A stretch of 64,000 nucleotides of DNA, from positions 394,372,403-394,436,402 of the forward strand of contig NC_073302.1 of assembly GCF_027595985.1 (NCBI RefSeq), read 5' to 3'. This document shows positions 44,965-56,115 of the stretch, one piece after another. The notes beneath the pieces are model-generated. The model was not told the origin of the DNA and ran no database searches. It saw only the letters and a list, made by a program, of their open reading frames with translations. This stretch comes from Sorex araneus. Its lineage: Eukaryota; Chordata; Mammalia; Eulipotyphla; Soricidae. Numbering within the stretch: position 1 is the first letter of the stretch; each line of letters begins with the position of its first letter. A program made the position numbers and the translations under genes.

Positions 44965-46039
44965 ATTACTGAAACATTATTGGAAATTTGTGAAGTGTTT
45001 CTGAAAAAGCTTTTGCTTTCCAGGTCAATAAAATATAGTTGCTATTACTCTTCTTCCTAATTTGAAATGGTTATAGAGTCTAAGCAACAATGACCTTACT
45101 GTGCAGCAATCAAATGTTCCTTATCTGGAAGAAGATTCTTTAAATCAGGGATGTGGTTTTGCTTATGCTTCTAAGTTCGTCCAGGGGAGTAAATGACTAT
45201 CAAACTGAATCAAGTGCTTTATAATTTTGAGAGTGCGACCTAGATTAATCTGGGTCAATCTTTGTGAAAATATTCTCCAGATCTTATTCCCCACACTTAA
45301 AACCACCACTTAACCTAAGTCACTTAGCAAATGGTCTAGGAGTATTAGGAAGTAAGAACCACACAATTTGGGGGTGATAGGAAAGGGTAAAGATTCCCCA
45401 AGACCTACCCCCCACCAGTAAGTTGTGACCAGCAAGATCAAACTGGCAGAACAAAGCAAGGGTGTGAAAACACAGTACTGGACAAGCCTTACAATTCAGA
45501 GCATTATCTGCTCCACTACAGCCCTGCATGGGGCCTCCAGAGTTGCATTCTGCAAAGCCACAGGTGCAAGTTGTACCATGGATTAATCTGGGAGATAAAC
45601 TCCAGCTCTTCCCATCTTTTTGTAAAGAACCTTGCACATTATGCCAATTTTTCATATTCTTATTTCTCCATAAATCCAGCGATTTATACAAACAATAATG
45701 AAGGAAAGGTAAACATCTGTCTAATAAATATTTGTTGCTTTATCCAGCTTCTTACAAAAATTATAATTTCATAATTTACACATACTTTTTCTATTCTAGT
45801 AACTTCAATCAATGTCATCAAAAGCCCAATAGGTCAACAAAAATTATAATTTTATAACTTACACATACTTTTCCTATTCTAGTAACTTCATTCAATGTCT
45901 TCAAAAACTCAGTGGGACTTTTCAAAAATTATCACAAGTTCAAAAATTAGGAGCACATTTTTGTATAATTATAAATTAGAATCCTAACTGGGTTTTATTA
46001 AAATTGTCAAAGATAATTGGAATATTATTTGCAGAAATG
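44965..46039. other. Unique DNA with a 123-codon frame and a tandem duplication
   Basis: A minus-strand frame at 45,320-45,691 is cysteine-rich in its middle (HGTTCTCGFAECNSGG) but matches no family I know. The sequence is GC-richer than its flanks. It is not called a gene. A tandem duplication follows at 45,753-45,918. Confidence 0.4.
45753..45918. repeat. Two-copy tandem duplication, unit about 83 bp
   Basis: AAAATTATAATTT, TTACACATACTTTTTCTATT, CTAGTAACTTCAATCAATGT and CATCAAAA recur in order 83 bp later with a few substitutions. Confidence 0.88.
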
Positions 46040-46765
46040 TAAATTGGTGAAAAATATAAAAAATCAGTAAAGAATTCCTTCATAAAAAAGAATATAAATA
46101 CCATATAATCCAACAATATTACACCTTGGCATTTTTCTGAGGATTAGAAAACACTAGTTCAAAAAGATGTTTTACAGAATCATGTCCATAACAATGTTCT
46201 TTACAATAGCCAAAATGTGAAATCAGCTTAAATTCCCATTGACTGGTAACTAAATAGAGACATCACTACACATATTCTATGGAATACCACTCTGACATTA
46301 AAGATGAAACCTTGTCATTTGGGCAAAATTAATAGCGCACTGTAGCACTGTTGTAGCACTGTTGTCTCATTGTGCATTGATTTACTCGAGCAGGCACCAG
46401 TACATATCCATTGTGAGATTTGTTACTGTTTTTGGCATATTGAATAAGACATGGGTAGCTTGCCAAGCTCTGCCATGTGGGCGGGATACTCTTGGTAGCT
46501 TGTCGGGCTCTCTAAGAGGGACGGAGGAAATGAACCCTGGTTGGTGGCATGCAGGGCAAACACCCTACCCGCTGTGCTATCGCTCCAGCTTGAAATTAAT
46601 AGTGTTTGTGATAATTATGCTAAATAATATTAGTAAATGGAAGAATATTTCAGAATGACTTTACTCATATCTAGAGCAAAAAAATAAATAAAAGCAATAT
46701 ACCCAATAATTTTAATCTACAGACTTTTTTTAAAAAAAACTGGTATTTACCAAAGGAAGTGGGGG
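46040..46765 (+). mobile_element. L1 ORF2 end and 3' UTR, split by a SINE-B
   Basis: CCATATAATCCAACAATATT, TTACAATAGCCAAAATGTGA, CTATGGAATACCACTCTGAC and GATGAAACCTTGTCATTTGG are standard L1 ORF2 C-terminal sequence. After the SINE (46,336-46,592) it resumes with TTATGCTAAATAATATTAG. Confidence 0.87.
46336..46592 (-). mobile_element. SINE-B with exact 10-bp TSD
   Basis: Tail of CACTGTAGCACTGTTGTAGC type, RTE-shared end (TTGATTTACTCGAGCAGGCA in part), body (GGCATATTGAATAAGACATG, TAGCTTGCCAAGCTCTGCC) and head (CCGCTGTGCTATCGCTCC). The TSD AAATTAATAG is at 46326-46335 and 46593-46602. Confidence 0.95.
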
Positions 46766-46799
46766 GTGGATGAGAGGAACAAGCAAAGGTGTAATTTTT

Positions 46800-47548
46800 T
46801 GTGATGCCCCTGGCGCCATATAATTTCATCAATGGCCAAGATCCGAAGATTCTGAAATAAAGCTCCTGGAAGAGAGTGACATAGAATGTCCTGACCCCGA
46901 GCCAGGCTGTCTACACTGGGGCAACTTGGAGGGGGGCAGGTTGAGTTTCTGTCCCTGCCCCAGCAGCACCCCGGCAGCCAGAACTTTAATGACAAATATA
47001 AAATATGAGAGTCTCTTGCCTGCATGCCTAGCTGTCTTCCCCGGGGCTCCTTGGAAGGGATGGGCTCCAGCTTCCCTCCCCACCCCAAGCAGAGCTCCCA
47101 GCGGCCGAAGACTACTGGAACCTAGCTGCAGCCATGCTGGAGGCCCCTCTCCACATGTTTGGACAGGCCTCATGCATGAAGGTACCAGCAGAGGAACCCA
47201 GGTGTGTGTAATCCCATCAATGGCCAAATCCAGAGAGAGACTTAAAAGCAAGCTCCCAGAAGCGATATCTTTTGCCTACTTCTCCCTCTGGGAGAAACTG
47301 GCAATCCTCTGAGAGTTTCCTGCCCACATGGGACAGCCTTGCAATCTTCCCATGGTGTATTCATATGAAAAATCTAGTAACAAGGTGGATCTCATTCCCC
47401 TGACCCTGAAGAGCCGCCAGTGCAACATTGTTAGGAGGGCCGAGTAGAGATGGACTTCTAAGATCTCAGGGAAAGGACAAAATGAAAGGTTACTGAGCCC
47501 GCCCAAGAAATCGGTGATTAACGGGATATCGTGATTGTGATGATAAAT
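46800..47548 (+). mobile_element. C element (monomer-like body, RTE-type 3' end)
   Basis: The 5' body starts GCCCCTGGCGCCATATAATT, then CATCAATGGCCAAGATCC. A diverged second copy of this motif appears at about 47,212 (CCCATCAATGGCCAAATCC), so the body has a tandem-unit character. GC-rich modules follow (AGCGGCCGAAGACTACTGGA, CCTCTCCACATGTTTGGACA). The 3' module (GGTGTATTCATATGAAAAAT, CATTCCCCTGACCCTGAAGA) is homologous to the SINE-B body. The end, AATCGGTGATTAACGGGATA, is RTE-like with a short TGATGAT-type tail. No coding capacity is seen; open frames on both strands here are spurious. Confidence 0.82.
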
Positions 47549-47712
47549 CCTATACATATAGGTATAGAACAGTAAGTAAGGCACTTTTCTTGCATGTGGC
47601 TAACCCAGTTTGATGTCTGGCACCCCATCTTTTCCCTGAGTCTCAGCAGGAGTAATCCTTGAGCATGAGCCAGGTATAAAAACCTGGCTGGATGGTATTC
47701 GAAAACAAAACA
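47549..47712 (+). mobile_element. SOR-type SINE, plus strand
   Basis: AGAACAGTAAGTAAGGCACT, TTCTTGCATGTGGCTAACCC, AGTTTGATGTCTGGCACCCC, GTCTCAGCAGGAGTAATCC and a CAAAACAGG end. The head is truncated or diverged. Confidence 0.75.
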
Positions 47713-47802
47713 GGGGTGATGAATTACATTATACTTTTAAAATCTATAAATATATAAGCATCAAAGTGATAAGTCTATAGCTTGGAATTACACCCACAAA
47801 CT

Positions 47803-48590
47803 GCCCCTGGTGCCATATAATTTCATCAATGGCCAAGATCCGAATATTCTGAAATAAAGCTTCTGGAAGAGAGTGACATCGAATGTTCTGACCCCGAGCC
47901 AGGCTGTCTACATCGGGGCAACTTGGAGGGGGACAGGTTGAGTTTCTCTCCCTGCCTCAGCAGCACCCTGGCAGCCAAAAACCTCTAGAACTCAACTGCA
48001 GCCATGCTCAAGGCTGCTCTCCATAGGTTCGGACAAGCCTCACCCACAAGAGAACCTGCAGAAAAAAACAGGTATGTGGGACCCATGACTAAAAGCTCCA
48101 GGCTCAATGAGAGAGGGACCGGGCCTCCTCTCTCCAGTTCCCTAGTTTTCCAATAGCTTGGCAGTCACACCAAAAAAACTGCCCCCAGCACCATATAACC
48201 TCATTAACAGCCAACAAGAGAGTGATGTGATATAAACCTTACCCATGAGTGAACCTGCTCTATAATCATACTCTAAATTTCAGAATTCCTGGATCACATG
48301 GCTTCATTTGTAGCTGCACAACCTCTCATGCTCCAGGCTTCTAATGTAGCAAAAGTAGCACACATTTGTTTGGATTTAACATATATGCTTGTAATTTCTT
48401 ATGTAAGGACTTAAATGGCTCCAGGATGATATACAATAATCTTTACACACTTTCCTCTTATGGTTGTGAGAAGGTACATAGTGGTGGGATTGGTGTTTGA
48501 ATATTAAATGTAATGAATTACTGTGAACAACTATAAAAATAGAATTAAATAATAAAATAAAATAATAAAAAACAAACTGTAAATCTACTA
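47803..48590 (+). mobile_element. D element (same body as C, poly(A) end)
   Basis: The first ~170 bp are nearly identical to 46,803-46,975 (GCCCCTGGTGCCATATAATT; CCCCGAGCCAGGCTGTCTAC). A second unit start lies at 48,180 (GCCCCCAGCACCATATAACC), giving a spacing near 375 bp. The 3' part (AAAGTAGCACACATTTGTTT; GTGGTGGGATTGGTGTTTGA) matches the D copy at 36,540 and ends in AATAATAAAATAAAATAATA. There is no RTE end. Confidence 0.8.
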
Positions 48591-48926
48591 AAAAAACAAA
48601 TAAGCAGTATTGATAGTACCCAGGGTGTCAGATGAGCTAGTTAAACATTTTTTTTCTTGCTCTGGGGTGCAGGAGGCAGGGGGCAAGATTTGGGGCAGTT
48701 GGGGAGTGTGCTCTCACAGCCCATGCTTGGAATTACGAGGAGAAATTTAGAGATTTAGGGGTGCAGAGTGGATGCAGTCAGGGGTGCACTTTTGGGGGCA
48801 CCTGAGGCCAATGGACACGTGGGAGGAAGAACAACTGTTTGGTAAATAAAATGCCCACTGGGAATCTCTACCAAAAAGAATTTTTTTTAATTTATTATGA
48901 ATAGAGAAATCAGTTAGTGTTTTTCA
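48591..48926. other. Unclassified G-rich stretch
   Basis: 48,650-48,800 is G-rich on + (GGTGCAGGAGGCAGGGGGCA). No repeat family or gene is recognised. Confidence 0.4.
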
Positions 48927-48933
48927 GCATCAG

Positions 48934-48987
<54 letters not shown>
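48927..48987. repeat. (CAT)n microsatellite, RTE-type tail
   Basis: About 19 CAT units follow two CAGCAT units. This is the 3' tail of the minus-strand C element and ends at CCCGTTGATC, the RTE-type terminus. Confidence 0.95.
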
Positions 48988-48989
<2 letters not shown>

Positions 48990-49625
48990 CGTTGATCACC
49001 AAATTAGCCCTGAGATTTTAGAAGACTCCCTTTACCTGTCCTTCCCAACCATGCTGCATTGGAGGATCTTTCAGGGTCAGGGAATGAGTCTCATCATCGT
49101 TACCGGTTTAGGCATATGAATACACCACGGAGAACTGCGAGGCTTTCCCATGTGGGCAGGAAACTCTCGGTAGCTTGCCAGATTCTACTAGAGGGAGAAC
49201 TAGGCTACGAGCTGTCACCCAGCCGTGAAGTGGCCGAGTGCTCCCAGGAGCTTGATTTTATAGTCTCTGGAAGTTGCTGTTGGTGGGATTACACAGCGCC
49301 GGGGGCAGTCTTTGGGTGTGACCGCCTAGCTACTGGAAAATGGGGAATCTGGGCAGAAGAGGAGCAGTCCCAATCTGAGCAGGCTTGGAGGTCTCAGCCC
49401 CGGGTCCCACACACCTGGGTTCCCCTGCCAGTTCCTTCATGTTTGAGGCTTGTCCAAACGTGTGGAGAGGGGCCTTAAGCATGGCTGTGGCTAGGCTCTG
49501 GAGGTCTTCGGCCATGGGAGCTCTGCTCAGGGCAAGGAGGGAAACTGAAGCTCACCCCCTCCAAGGAGCCCAGGGAAGACAGAAGACAGTCAGGAACAGG
49601 GGCAAGAGACTCTCTGCATAAGAAA
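48927..49625 (-). mobile_element. C element, most complete copy, minus strand
   Basis: In element sense: AGAGACTCTCTTGCCCC-like 5' start, GGGGTGAGCTTCAGTTTCCC, GGCCGAAGACCTCCAGAGCC, CACACGTTTGGACAAGCC, GGAACCCAGGTGTGTGGGAC, TAGCTAGGCGGTCACACCC, GACTGCCCCCGGCGC. Then the SINE-B-like module (GAATCTGGCAAGCTACCGAG; GTATTCATATGCCTAAACCG), CATTCCCTGACCCTGAAAGA, TTGGTGATCAACGGG and (ATG)n. It joins the D-type body and the RTE-type end in one element. A 140-codon open frame on + (49,059-49,478) is antisense and not a gene. Confidence 0.85.
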
Positions 49626-50989
49626 TTTTTAGCATAAGAAATAAAGATATTGAAGCAGAATACAAACACTTTGATAGTGCTATTTTAATAAGTAAAAATT
49701 GTTTGAAGATTCAGCATTTTTCTTGGAGAACATCAGGATCTAACACAAGACTGAAAACCAAGGAGTGATCAGATATATGCAAAACCTATTTGTCCTTTTT
49801 TAAAATGTAAATTATGCTTGATTACATATAAATTCTGATTACCCAAGTTGTAGTTATTTATTAACCACTGTTTATTACAGAATTTGGATAATCTCTGACA
49901 TTAGCTGGGAATATTTCCAGCAAGAAATTTATTGAAGTAAGTAAAATAAGATGAATTATGATAAAATCATAGTCATTATTGACATAGAAGCACTGGCTTC
50001 CAAAAATTAGAAGCTGAAGCAATATCATCTTGAAGTACTTAATTGTTGATCTTAGTGTTCCTCTGAACCAGGATGATATGGTCATTAAAAATTATATTTC
50101 TACATATTCATTTCACTTTATATATAGAAGTCTACACAACACACAACACTGTATACTTCTTTATATTATTGTGAATGTATGTGAGGAGAGAAAACACATG
50201 AGGGTAGAAAGGAAAATCATTGACATGGGAAAGGGAAACTGAAGTATAGTTTCTGCTCCTATAATGTTGGTAATCCCCAATTCAAGGAGAATCTAATTTA
50301 ACAATAGAAGTAATTTTTGTTCTTGGAAAACATATACAACCAGCTGAAGATAAACTGGTTTCTCTATTCAAGGCTCTTGTGTAAGACCAAATAATGTTTT
50401 TAATGTATTACAAGAAAACTTCATCGTAAGACACTAGATATGAAGGAAATAAAGGCACAGGGATAACACAGAATTTACTAAATTCACTTTGTCTTTATTT
50501 AAAAACTGCAAGATTTACTAGAATATAGAATGTCAATATTGTTAGTTGCTGACACTAATATTATGTAGTACAACTATGAGCAAGGAATTATTTTAAAAAT
50601 TGAACTTGAAGAATAGTCTCAAATATATTTTATCAAAGTAATTACACAAGAGTATTATTTTATAGAGATAAGTTTATTAGCTTGACTATCCATTGTTACA
50701 GAAGTAAAAATACATTAAAATTGTATAAACATAAAAAGCTAAATTGTCAAAATTTAAATAATTACAGTGGGGCATGAATAATGAGGCAATGTAGCCAGAA
50801 GCCTTAATATAAAGGTGTATAAATAAAATTTAATATGAAATAATTGTATACATATGACATTTCATATAATAAATGCATCTTGATTTTAATTTGTCTCATT
50901 GTAAATCCAAAATTAGAAAGTTAAGTCTAGTACTTAAAGGAATTAACCATTAATAAAATAGGACAAAGCAGTAAAAATCTCTGCAATAA
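49626..50989. other. Unique AT-rich DNA
   Basis: No gene or repeat recognised. Confidence 0.5.
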
Positions 50990-51062
50990 AATACTGCTTA
51001 TACTTAATGTATACATATACACATATATATACAGACATATATGTACACATATACATATATAA
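50990..51062. repeat. TATACA/TATA-rich microsatellite
   Basis: Imperfect repeats of TATACATATACACATATATA type lie at the 5' edge of an L1 fragment. Confidence 0.8.
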
Positions 51063-52877
51063 TTGCTTAGAAAGAAGGTAAAAGACCTACAGAACACTCT
51101 TCAAGAAATAAAAGATGACTCCAGAAATGGAAACAATTCCCCTGTTCATGGATTGGGAAGATTAACAAGATCAAAATGACAATACTTGACCCCACCCTCC
51201 CAACAGCCAACCCAAGCCTTATACAGATTCAAAGCAGCTCATATAAGAAAACCCATGACAGTCTTCAAAGAAATAGATTAAACATACCTGAAATTTATAT
51301 GGAACAATTACCACCTCTACCCTCACCCATCTCCCAGTCAATAACTAAAGCAATCCCTGAGGAAAAGAAGAGGGAGGTGTTGCTTTCCCAGCTTTAAACT
51401 ACAAAGTGGCGGTTATTAAAACAGTTAAGTACTAAAATAAGAAAAGACTCTCAGATAAATTGAATAAAATGGAAAATACCGGTTTATGCCCAGTGATTCT
51501 TTTGCAAATGAGCAAAAATTACGAAGTGGAGAAAGGAAAACATCTTCAAAGAGTAGTGCTGGGAAAATTACTGATCATATGGATCAGCCACATGAAATCA
51601 AATGAACTCAGACCCCTTCCTAATGCCATGCAAAATAGTCAAATAAAAATGGATTAAATACTTCAATATCATATATGAGTTCATATATTACATGAAGGAA
51701 AATATAGGCAGACCTTTCTAAGACATTGCAGCTAGAGGCATCTTTATGGATGCAATGCCATTGGCCAAACTTGTCGAAGCAAAGATATACAAATAGAAGT
51801 ACACTAAATTAAGAAACTTCTGCACTGCAAAGAAAACAATGGCCAAAATATAAACGTATGCCACTGATAGGAGAAATTATTTCCCACCACTTATGATAGA
51901 AGGCTAAAATCCAATACACAAGAAGCACTGGTAGAGCTCTACAAGGAAAAAAATCCAATCCTATTGAAAATGGGGATGGGGAAGCGATCAACAAAACTTC
52001 TTCAAAAAAGAAATGCAAATAACCGAAGGCACATTAAAATAAGTTTTATATCACTAATCACCAATGAGATAACTACTTCACACCATAGGGACTTACATTC
52101 ATCAAAAGGAACAACAACTTATATTAGGATGGATGTGGGGAAAACCGTTGTGGAAATGCTTTCTGGTATGCCCTTTATATAAAACACTATGGAATTCCCT
52201 AAAAAACTAGGAATTGAGCTTCCATAGAACCCAGCAATTCCACTCCTTGAAATATATGCCGAGGGCCTAATATCATAATGCAGAAAAGATAACTTCACTC
52301 CTATGTTCATCTTAGTACTATTAACAGCAGAAACAACCAAAATCTGGATACAACCCAAATACCCAAGAACAGATTAATGGACAAAGAAAATATGGCACAT
52401 ATACACAATGGAATAAGTAAAGCAGTGGTCTTAATATAAAAGTGGCCATAAGTAAGGATGAAGAAATGCAGTTTGTTGCTACATGGATGGATCTGGAGTG
52501 TATAATGTTGAGAAAGAGGAATATATACATAATGATTTTACTCATATGGGACATAAATAAAGGAATAAGAAATTCCCAAAGACAATTGTAAAGAAGAACC
52601 TGAGAACTGGTCCTCAGTAGGAAACTTGCTAGTAAATAGGGGTGGGAAGGATAGGTTAGAGAAAGGAACTGTGAGACAATGGTAGAGGGGAAAAGTACCT
52701 GCCATAGAGGTAGGTTGAGGGATAAAAGGGAAACTGGACACATAGGTGGAGGGAAGTGAGCATCTGCGAAGAGATTTGTGCTAGAACATTGTATACCTGA
52801 AACAATCATGAATAACTTTGTAAAGCTGTATTTCACAGTGATTCTGTAAAGACAAATAAAATATATTCTTAAAAAAT
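51063..52877 (+). mobile_element. L1 fragment: ORF2 C-terminal third and 3' UTR (1.8 kb)
   Basis: Continuous L1 order: AAGGTAAAAGACCTACAGAA, CATGGATTGGGAAGATTAAC, AGAAACTTCTGCACTGCAAA, ACAACCCAAATACCCAAGAA and GCTACATGGATGGATCTGGA. Then a 3' UTR with ACATTGTATACCTGAAACAA and an A-rich end. Stops and frameshifts occur throughout ORF2, so it is dead. 5' truncated. Confidence 0.93.
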
Positions 52878-52887
52878 ATCTAGTTAT

Positions 52888-53068
52888 GGGGCTGGACTGA
52901 TGGCATAGTGGGTAGGGCGTTTGCCTTGCACACAGCTGACCCGGGTTCGATTCCCAATATCCCATATGGTTCCTCGAGCACAGCCAGGCATAGTTCCTGA
53001 GTGCATGAGCCAGGAGTAACCCCTGTGCAATACCAGGTGTGACCCAAAAAGCAAAAAAAAAAAAAAAA
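52888..53068 (+). mobile_element. SOR SINE, young, inserted next to the L1 tail
   Basis: GGGGCTGGACTGATGGCATA, GACCCGGGTTCGATTCCC, CCAGGTGTGACCC, AAAAAGC, then poly(A). TSD CTAGTTA at 52880-52886 and 53069-53075. Confidence 0.94.
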
Positions 53069-53075
53069 CTAGTTA

Positions 53076-54995
53076 CATATATTTCTTTCTGTTTAAAATA
53101 TAATCATATACATGTGACTTAAGTATAATTTTGTGGCTGGTAGTTTTATGATAGTCCAACAGTTTCAGTGTTAAAGAAAGTATCCTATGACAAGGAAAAA
53201 AATCAACTCCAAGGAAAGGCATATCATATTTCATAAAATTGAAGAATAGAAAATGAATAGTAATTAGCTATAAGGAAGTGAGATGAAGGGTGAAGAAATA
53301 AAACCTTCGCAGAAGATAACCAGCTGACAAAAGTGGGACTGAGACTGGGAGTTGGGAGCAATTATAGAAGAAAATATTGTTGGAAATATTCAGATAAAGC
53401 TTATTGATAAAAAACATGCAAGTGAATAGTTAGCATGAGGTTTAAGATATATTTGTGTGTATATTGCTCTATGAAACTGAAAATAATACAAATTTACATT
53501 TAGAAAAAATCTTGTCTTACAGAGGTTATAATATTTAAATGGACATAGTTTATATATAAATCAGGGTTAAGATATAATGGCAGAAGAAAATAGCATCAGT
53601 GAATAGTTTTAATATAATATTAGCATCAATTTACTCATTATATTTGATGGATTATATTAGTAGATAAATGACACATTTAATAGGTTGAGCTATACAAAGT
53701 ATGTGTAAATGTTGTCTGTACTTGGAACACATTTATATTGTGGCTTTAATTCCATATTTAGTCAACCCACTGCCACAACTTGTGTGTTTTCATATACATT
53801 CAGTTTAAAAATAGACTAGACTCAAAAGTCTACCATGCACTTCAGCCACACAGTACTGTTGATTATCAGAGAACATATTTGAGACCATGCTCAGAAAATC
53901 TGAAAACAGCTACTGATTTTTCTTTAACAATAAAACAATCAATAATCTGTGGAAGAGGGATAGTGACTTATAAAGAAAATAGCAAAATACATATTCTAAG
54001 TTGAATATAAAAATATGGAGAAACTAAAGTAGTTAAAGTTAAAATTTAAGGAAACCACAAAAATGATTAGATTATACATAATACACTCCCTAGAGAAGTA
54101 AAAAAGAAACTGCAATTTCCAAAATGAAAGAGGGTGGAGATAATAAAAGAATTCAAAACTCAGAGTAGAGATACATGACCTTTGATTTTTTTTTAATATA
54201 GAATTCTTGGACACCATACTACTTGGAGAAAGCAACATTTTTTTCTGAATTAACTGTAAATAAATCAGAAACATGTGTTGTATTGAACTTGTACATTCTG
54301 AAAATGACCCTGGTGATCCCTAATGGGGTGGGGAAAATTATTCATTAAATTTCAGATGTTTAATTTAGCGAATCACATAAAAAAAGAAGCTGAAAGGTGT
54401 AGCTAATTAGCATCAAAACTAAAAAGGATAAGTCTATGCAAATAGGCATCTAAGTATGTCTCTCTCCACTGATTTCTTAATTTGCCTTAACCAGTCAATT
54501 ACTTTGGGCAAAAAATAATCCTAGAATGACAGAAAGTAACTGACACGAAATGTTCCATATTGATTCCCAGGATTCTGTTGTGGCCTCTCCTCAGCAGATT
54601 CCTGCTGGACTGAACAGGAAAACCACTTTAATACATAATTCAATAGAAATCTCAATATAACTTTCCAATTTACTACTGACAACAGAGAAGATGAAGAATG
54701 ACATCCCATCCTTCTTTCTCAAATTTCAAGTACAGTGAATTAAACTTTTCTGCCCAAAGGGCATATTCTGCATGGGTAGCCACATCACTGGGGAATAAAA
54801 CATCAGGAATGATCCAAATTTTTAAATAATAAGGAAAGGGATGAGTGGCTATAGCATTATGGGCTTTCATCGCCTTCCTATCCCCCAAGGAAAGTTATCT
54901 CTACCGAATGCTAAGGATAAGACTAACTTTTCCGTATCTTTAAGGCAGTAGAATAGTGTTTCTTAAAGCAAGTTTTAGAATCCTGATCTAATGGA
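53076..54995. other. Unique AT-rich DNA
   Basis: No gene supported. 54,940-54,995 faintly recalls a MER5-type segment (AGTGTTTCTTAAAGCAAG), not called. Confidence 0.5.
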
Positions 54996-55050
54996 TTCGT
55001 TTTTCGATTCTTTCACCCCTCTCAGAGAGCCCAGCAAGCTATCGAGAGGG
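54996..55050 (+). mobile_element. SINE-B internal fragment
   Basis: TTCGATTCTTTCACCCCTCT followed by CAGAGAGCCCAGCAAGCTAT and CGAGAGGGTT matches the SINE-B B box/body junction in sense orientation. Both ends of the element are missing. Confidence 0.7.
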
Positions 55051-55195
55051 TTGAATTGATGTTTAACTTGATATAACAATAAAAATAAACTTGAACATTT
55101 CAGTATTTATGTTGTTCAACTACATTTAACAATATACAATTAAGAATTTCTGTTAAATATATCACAATTGCTCTTCACAAAAATATTTAAAAACT

Positions 55196-55370
55196 GGGGC
55201 TGGAGCAATAGCACAGAGGGTAGGGCATTTGCCTTGCACATGGCTGACCTGGGTTCCACTCCCAGCATCCCATATGGCATATGGTCCCCTGAGCACCGCC
55301 AGGAGTAAATCTTGAGTGCATGAGCCAGGAGTAACCCCTGTGCATCACCTGCTGTGACCCAAAAAGAAAA
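55196..55370 (+). mobile_element. SOR SINE with 15-bp TSD
   Basis: GGGGCTGGAGCAATAGCACA to GCTGTGACCC plus A-rich tail. It carries a short internal duplication (CATATGGCATATGG). The TSD AAATATTTAAAAACT is at 55181-55195 and 55371-55385. Confidence 0.95.
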
Positions 55371-55649
55371 AAATATTTAAAAACTATATTTGTTAAATGA
55401 ATGTAAAACATCATATTTGCGAGGCAATACTTCTAAAAGTTTCAGAGAAATATTCATAGAATTTCATATGCTTAACTTCAAGAGCATTTTGCATTATCCT
55501 TTTTGACTTATATTATCATCTTCTACAATTTAAATAATAAGAATGTATTTCAATCATCATTTCCTAGGAATGCACTCACATCCGGGGAAAAGTCATAATT
55601 GTTAAAATTGTGCCTGAGATAACACAGAGAACACAGAGCAGGGAATTTT

Positions 55650-56115
55650 TCTTTTTAATTGAATCACCATGTGGAAAGTTACAAAGCATTCAGGCTAAGT
55701 CTCAGTTATACAATGGTTGAACACCCATCCCTTCACCAGTGCACATATTCCACCACCAAAAACCCCAGTATACCTCCCCCCACCCCCACCCCCCTCCCAC
55801 CTGTGTAGCTGATAATTTTCAATTTACTCTCTCTTTACTTTGACTACATTCAATATGTGAACTAAGCCATGGCCCCATGCTGCCCCAGGAGGGGAAATGT
55901 TTTACTCTCTCCGGTTTTCCTTTCTGGGGATGAAAGGCATGGCAGCTGCTATCTTATAAGGACCACTAAAGAGAGGTACGAGCTTGCAGTGATGCAATTT
56001 CTGGCAGAAATTTCCCTGGACTTAGTTACTAAAATACTGAAATACAGAAATCCAAAACTGAGCAGCTGCTATTGCAGCCGCTCGAACTCATATCTCTTCA
56101 TTCTCAGCAATGGAA
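55650..56115 (-). mobile_element. L1-type 3' UTR element, minus strand
   Basis: The 3' part (55,655-55,870) matches the L1 3' ends at 3,541 and 10,133 (GAATCACCATGTGGAAAGTT; ATTCCACCACCAAAAACCCC; a C-rich tract). The 5' 250 bp are different. Flanks ACAGAGCAGGGAATTT and ACAGAGCGGGATTT may be a decayed TSD. Confidence 0.78.

Noticed and set aside
45320-45691. 123-codon minus-strand frame with a cysteine-rich middle
   Set aside because: No family recognised, no splice or promoter context, and a frame of this length can occur by chance in a GC-richer segment. Mentioned only within the unique-region entry.
46829-47312. Overlapping open frames of about 100-140 codons on both strands
   Set aside because: They are produced by the GC-rich body of a C element. 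Similar frames appear in the other copies (60,995-61,402), as expected for a repeat.
48927-48987. CRISPR-like or satellite array
   Set aside because: It is a simple CAT trinucleotide tail of a C element. No spacers and no repeat units longer than 3 bp.
49059-49478. 140-codon open frame on the plus strand
   Set aside because: It lies antisense in a C element with an RTE-type tail. No recognisable protein.
52321-52965. 214-codon open frame on the minus strand
   Set aside because: It is antisense to an L1 ORF2 end, 3' UTR and a SOR SINE. The sense strand explains the sequence fully.
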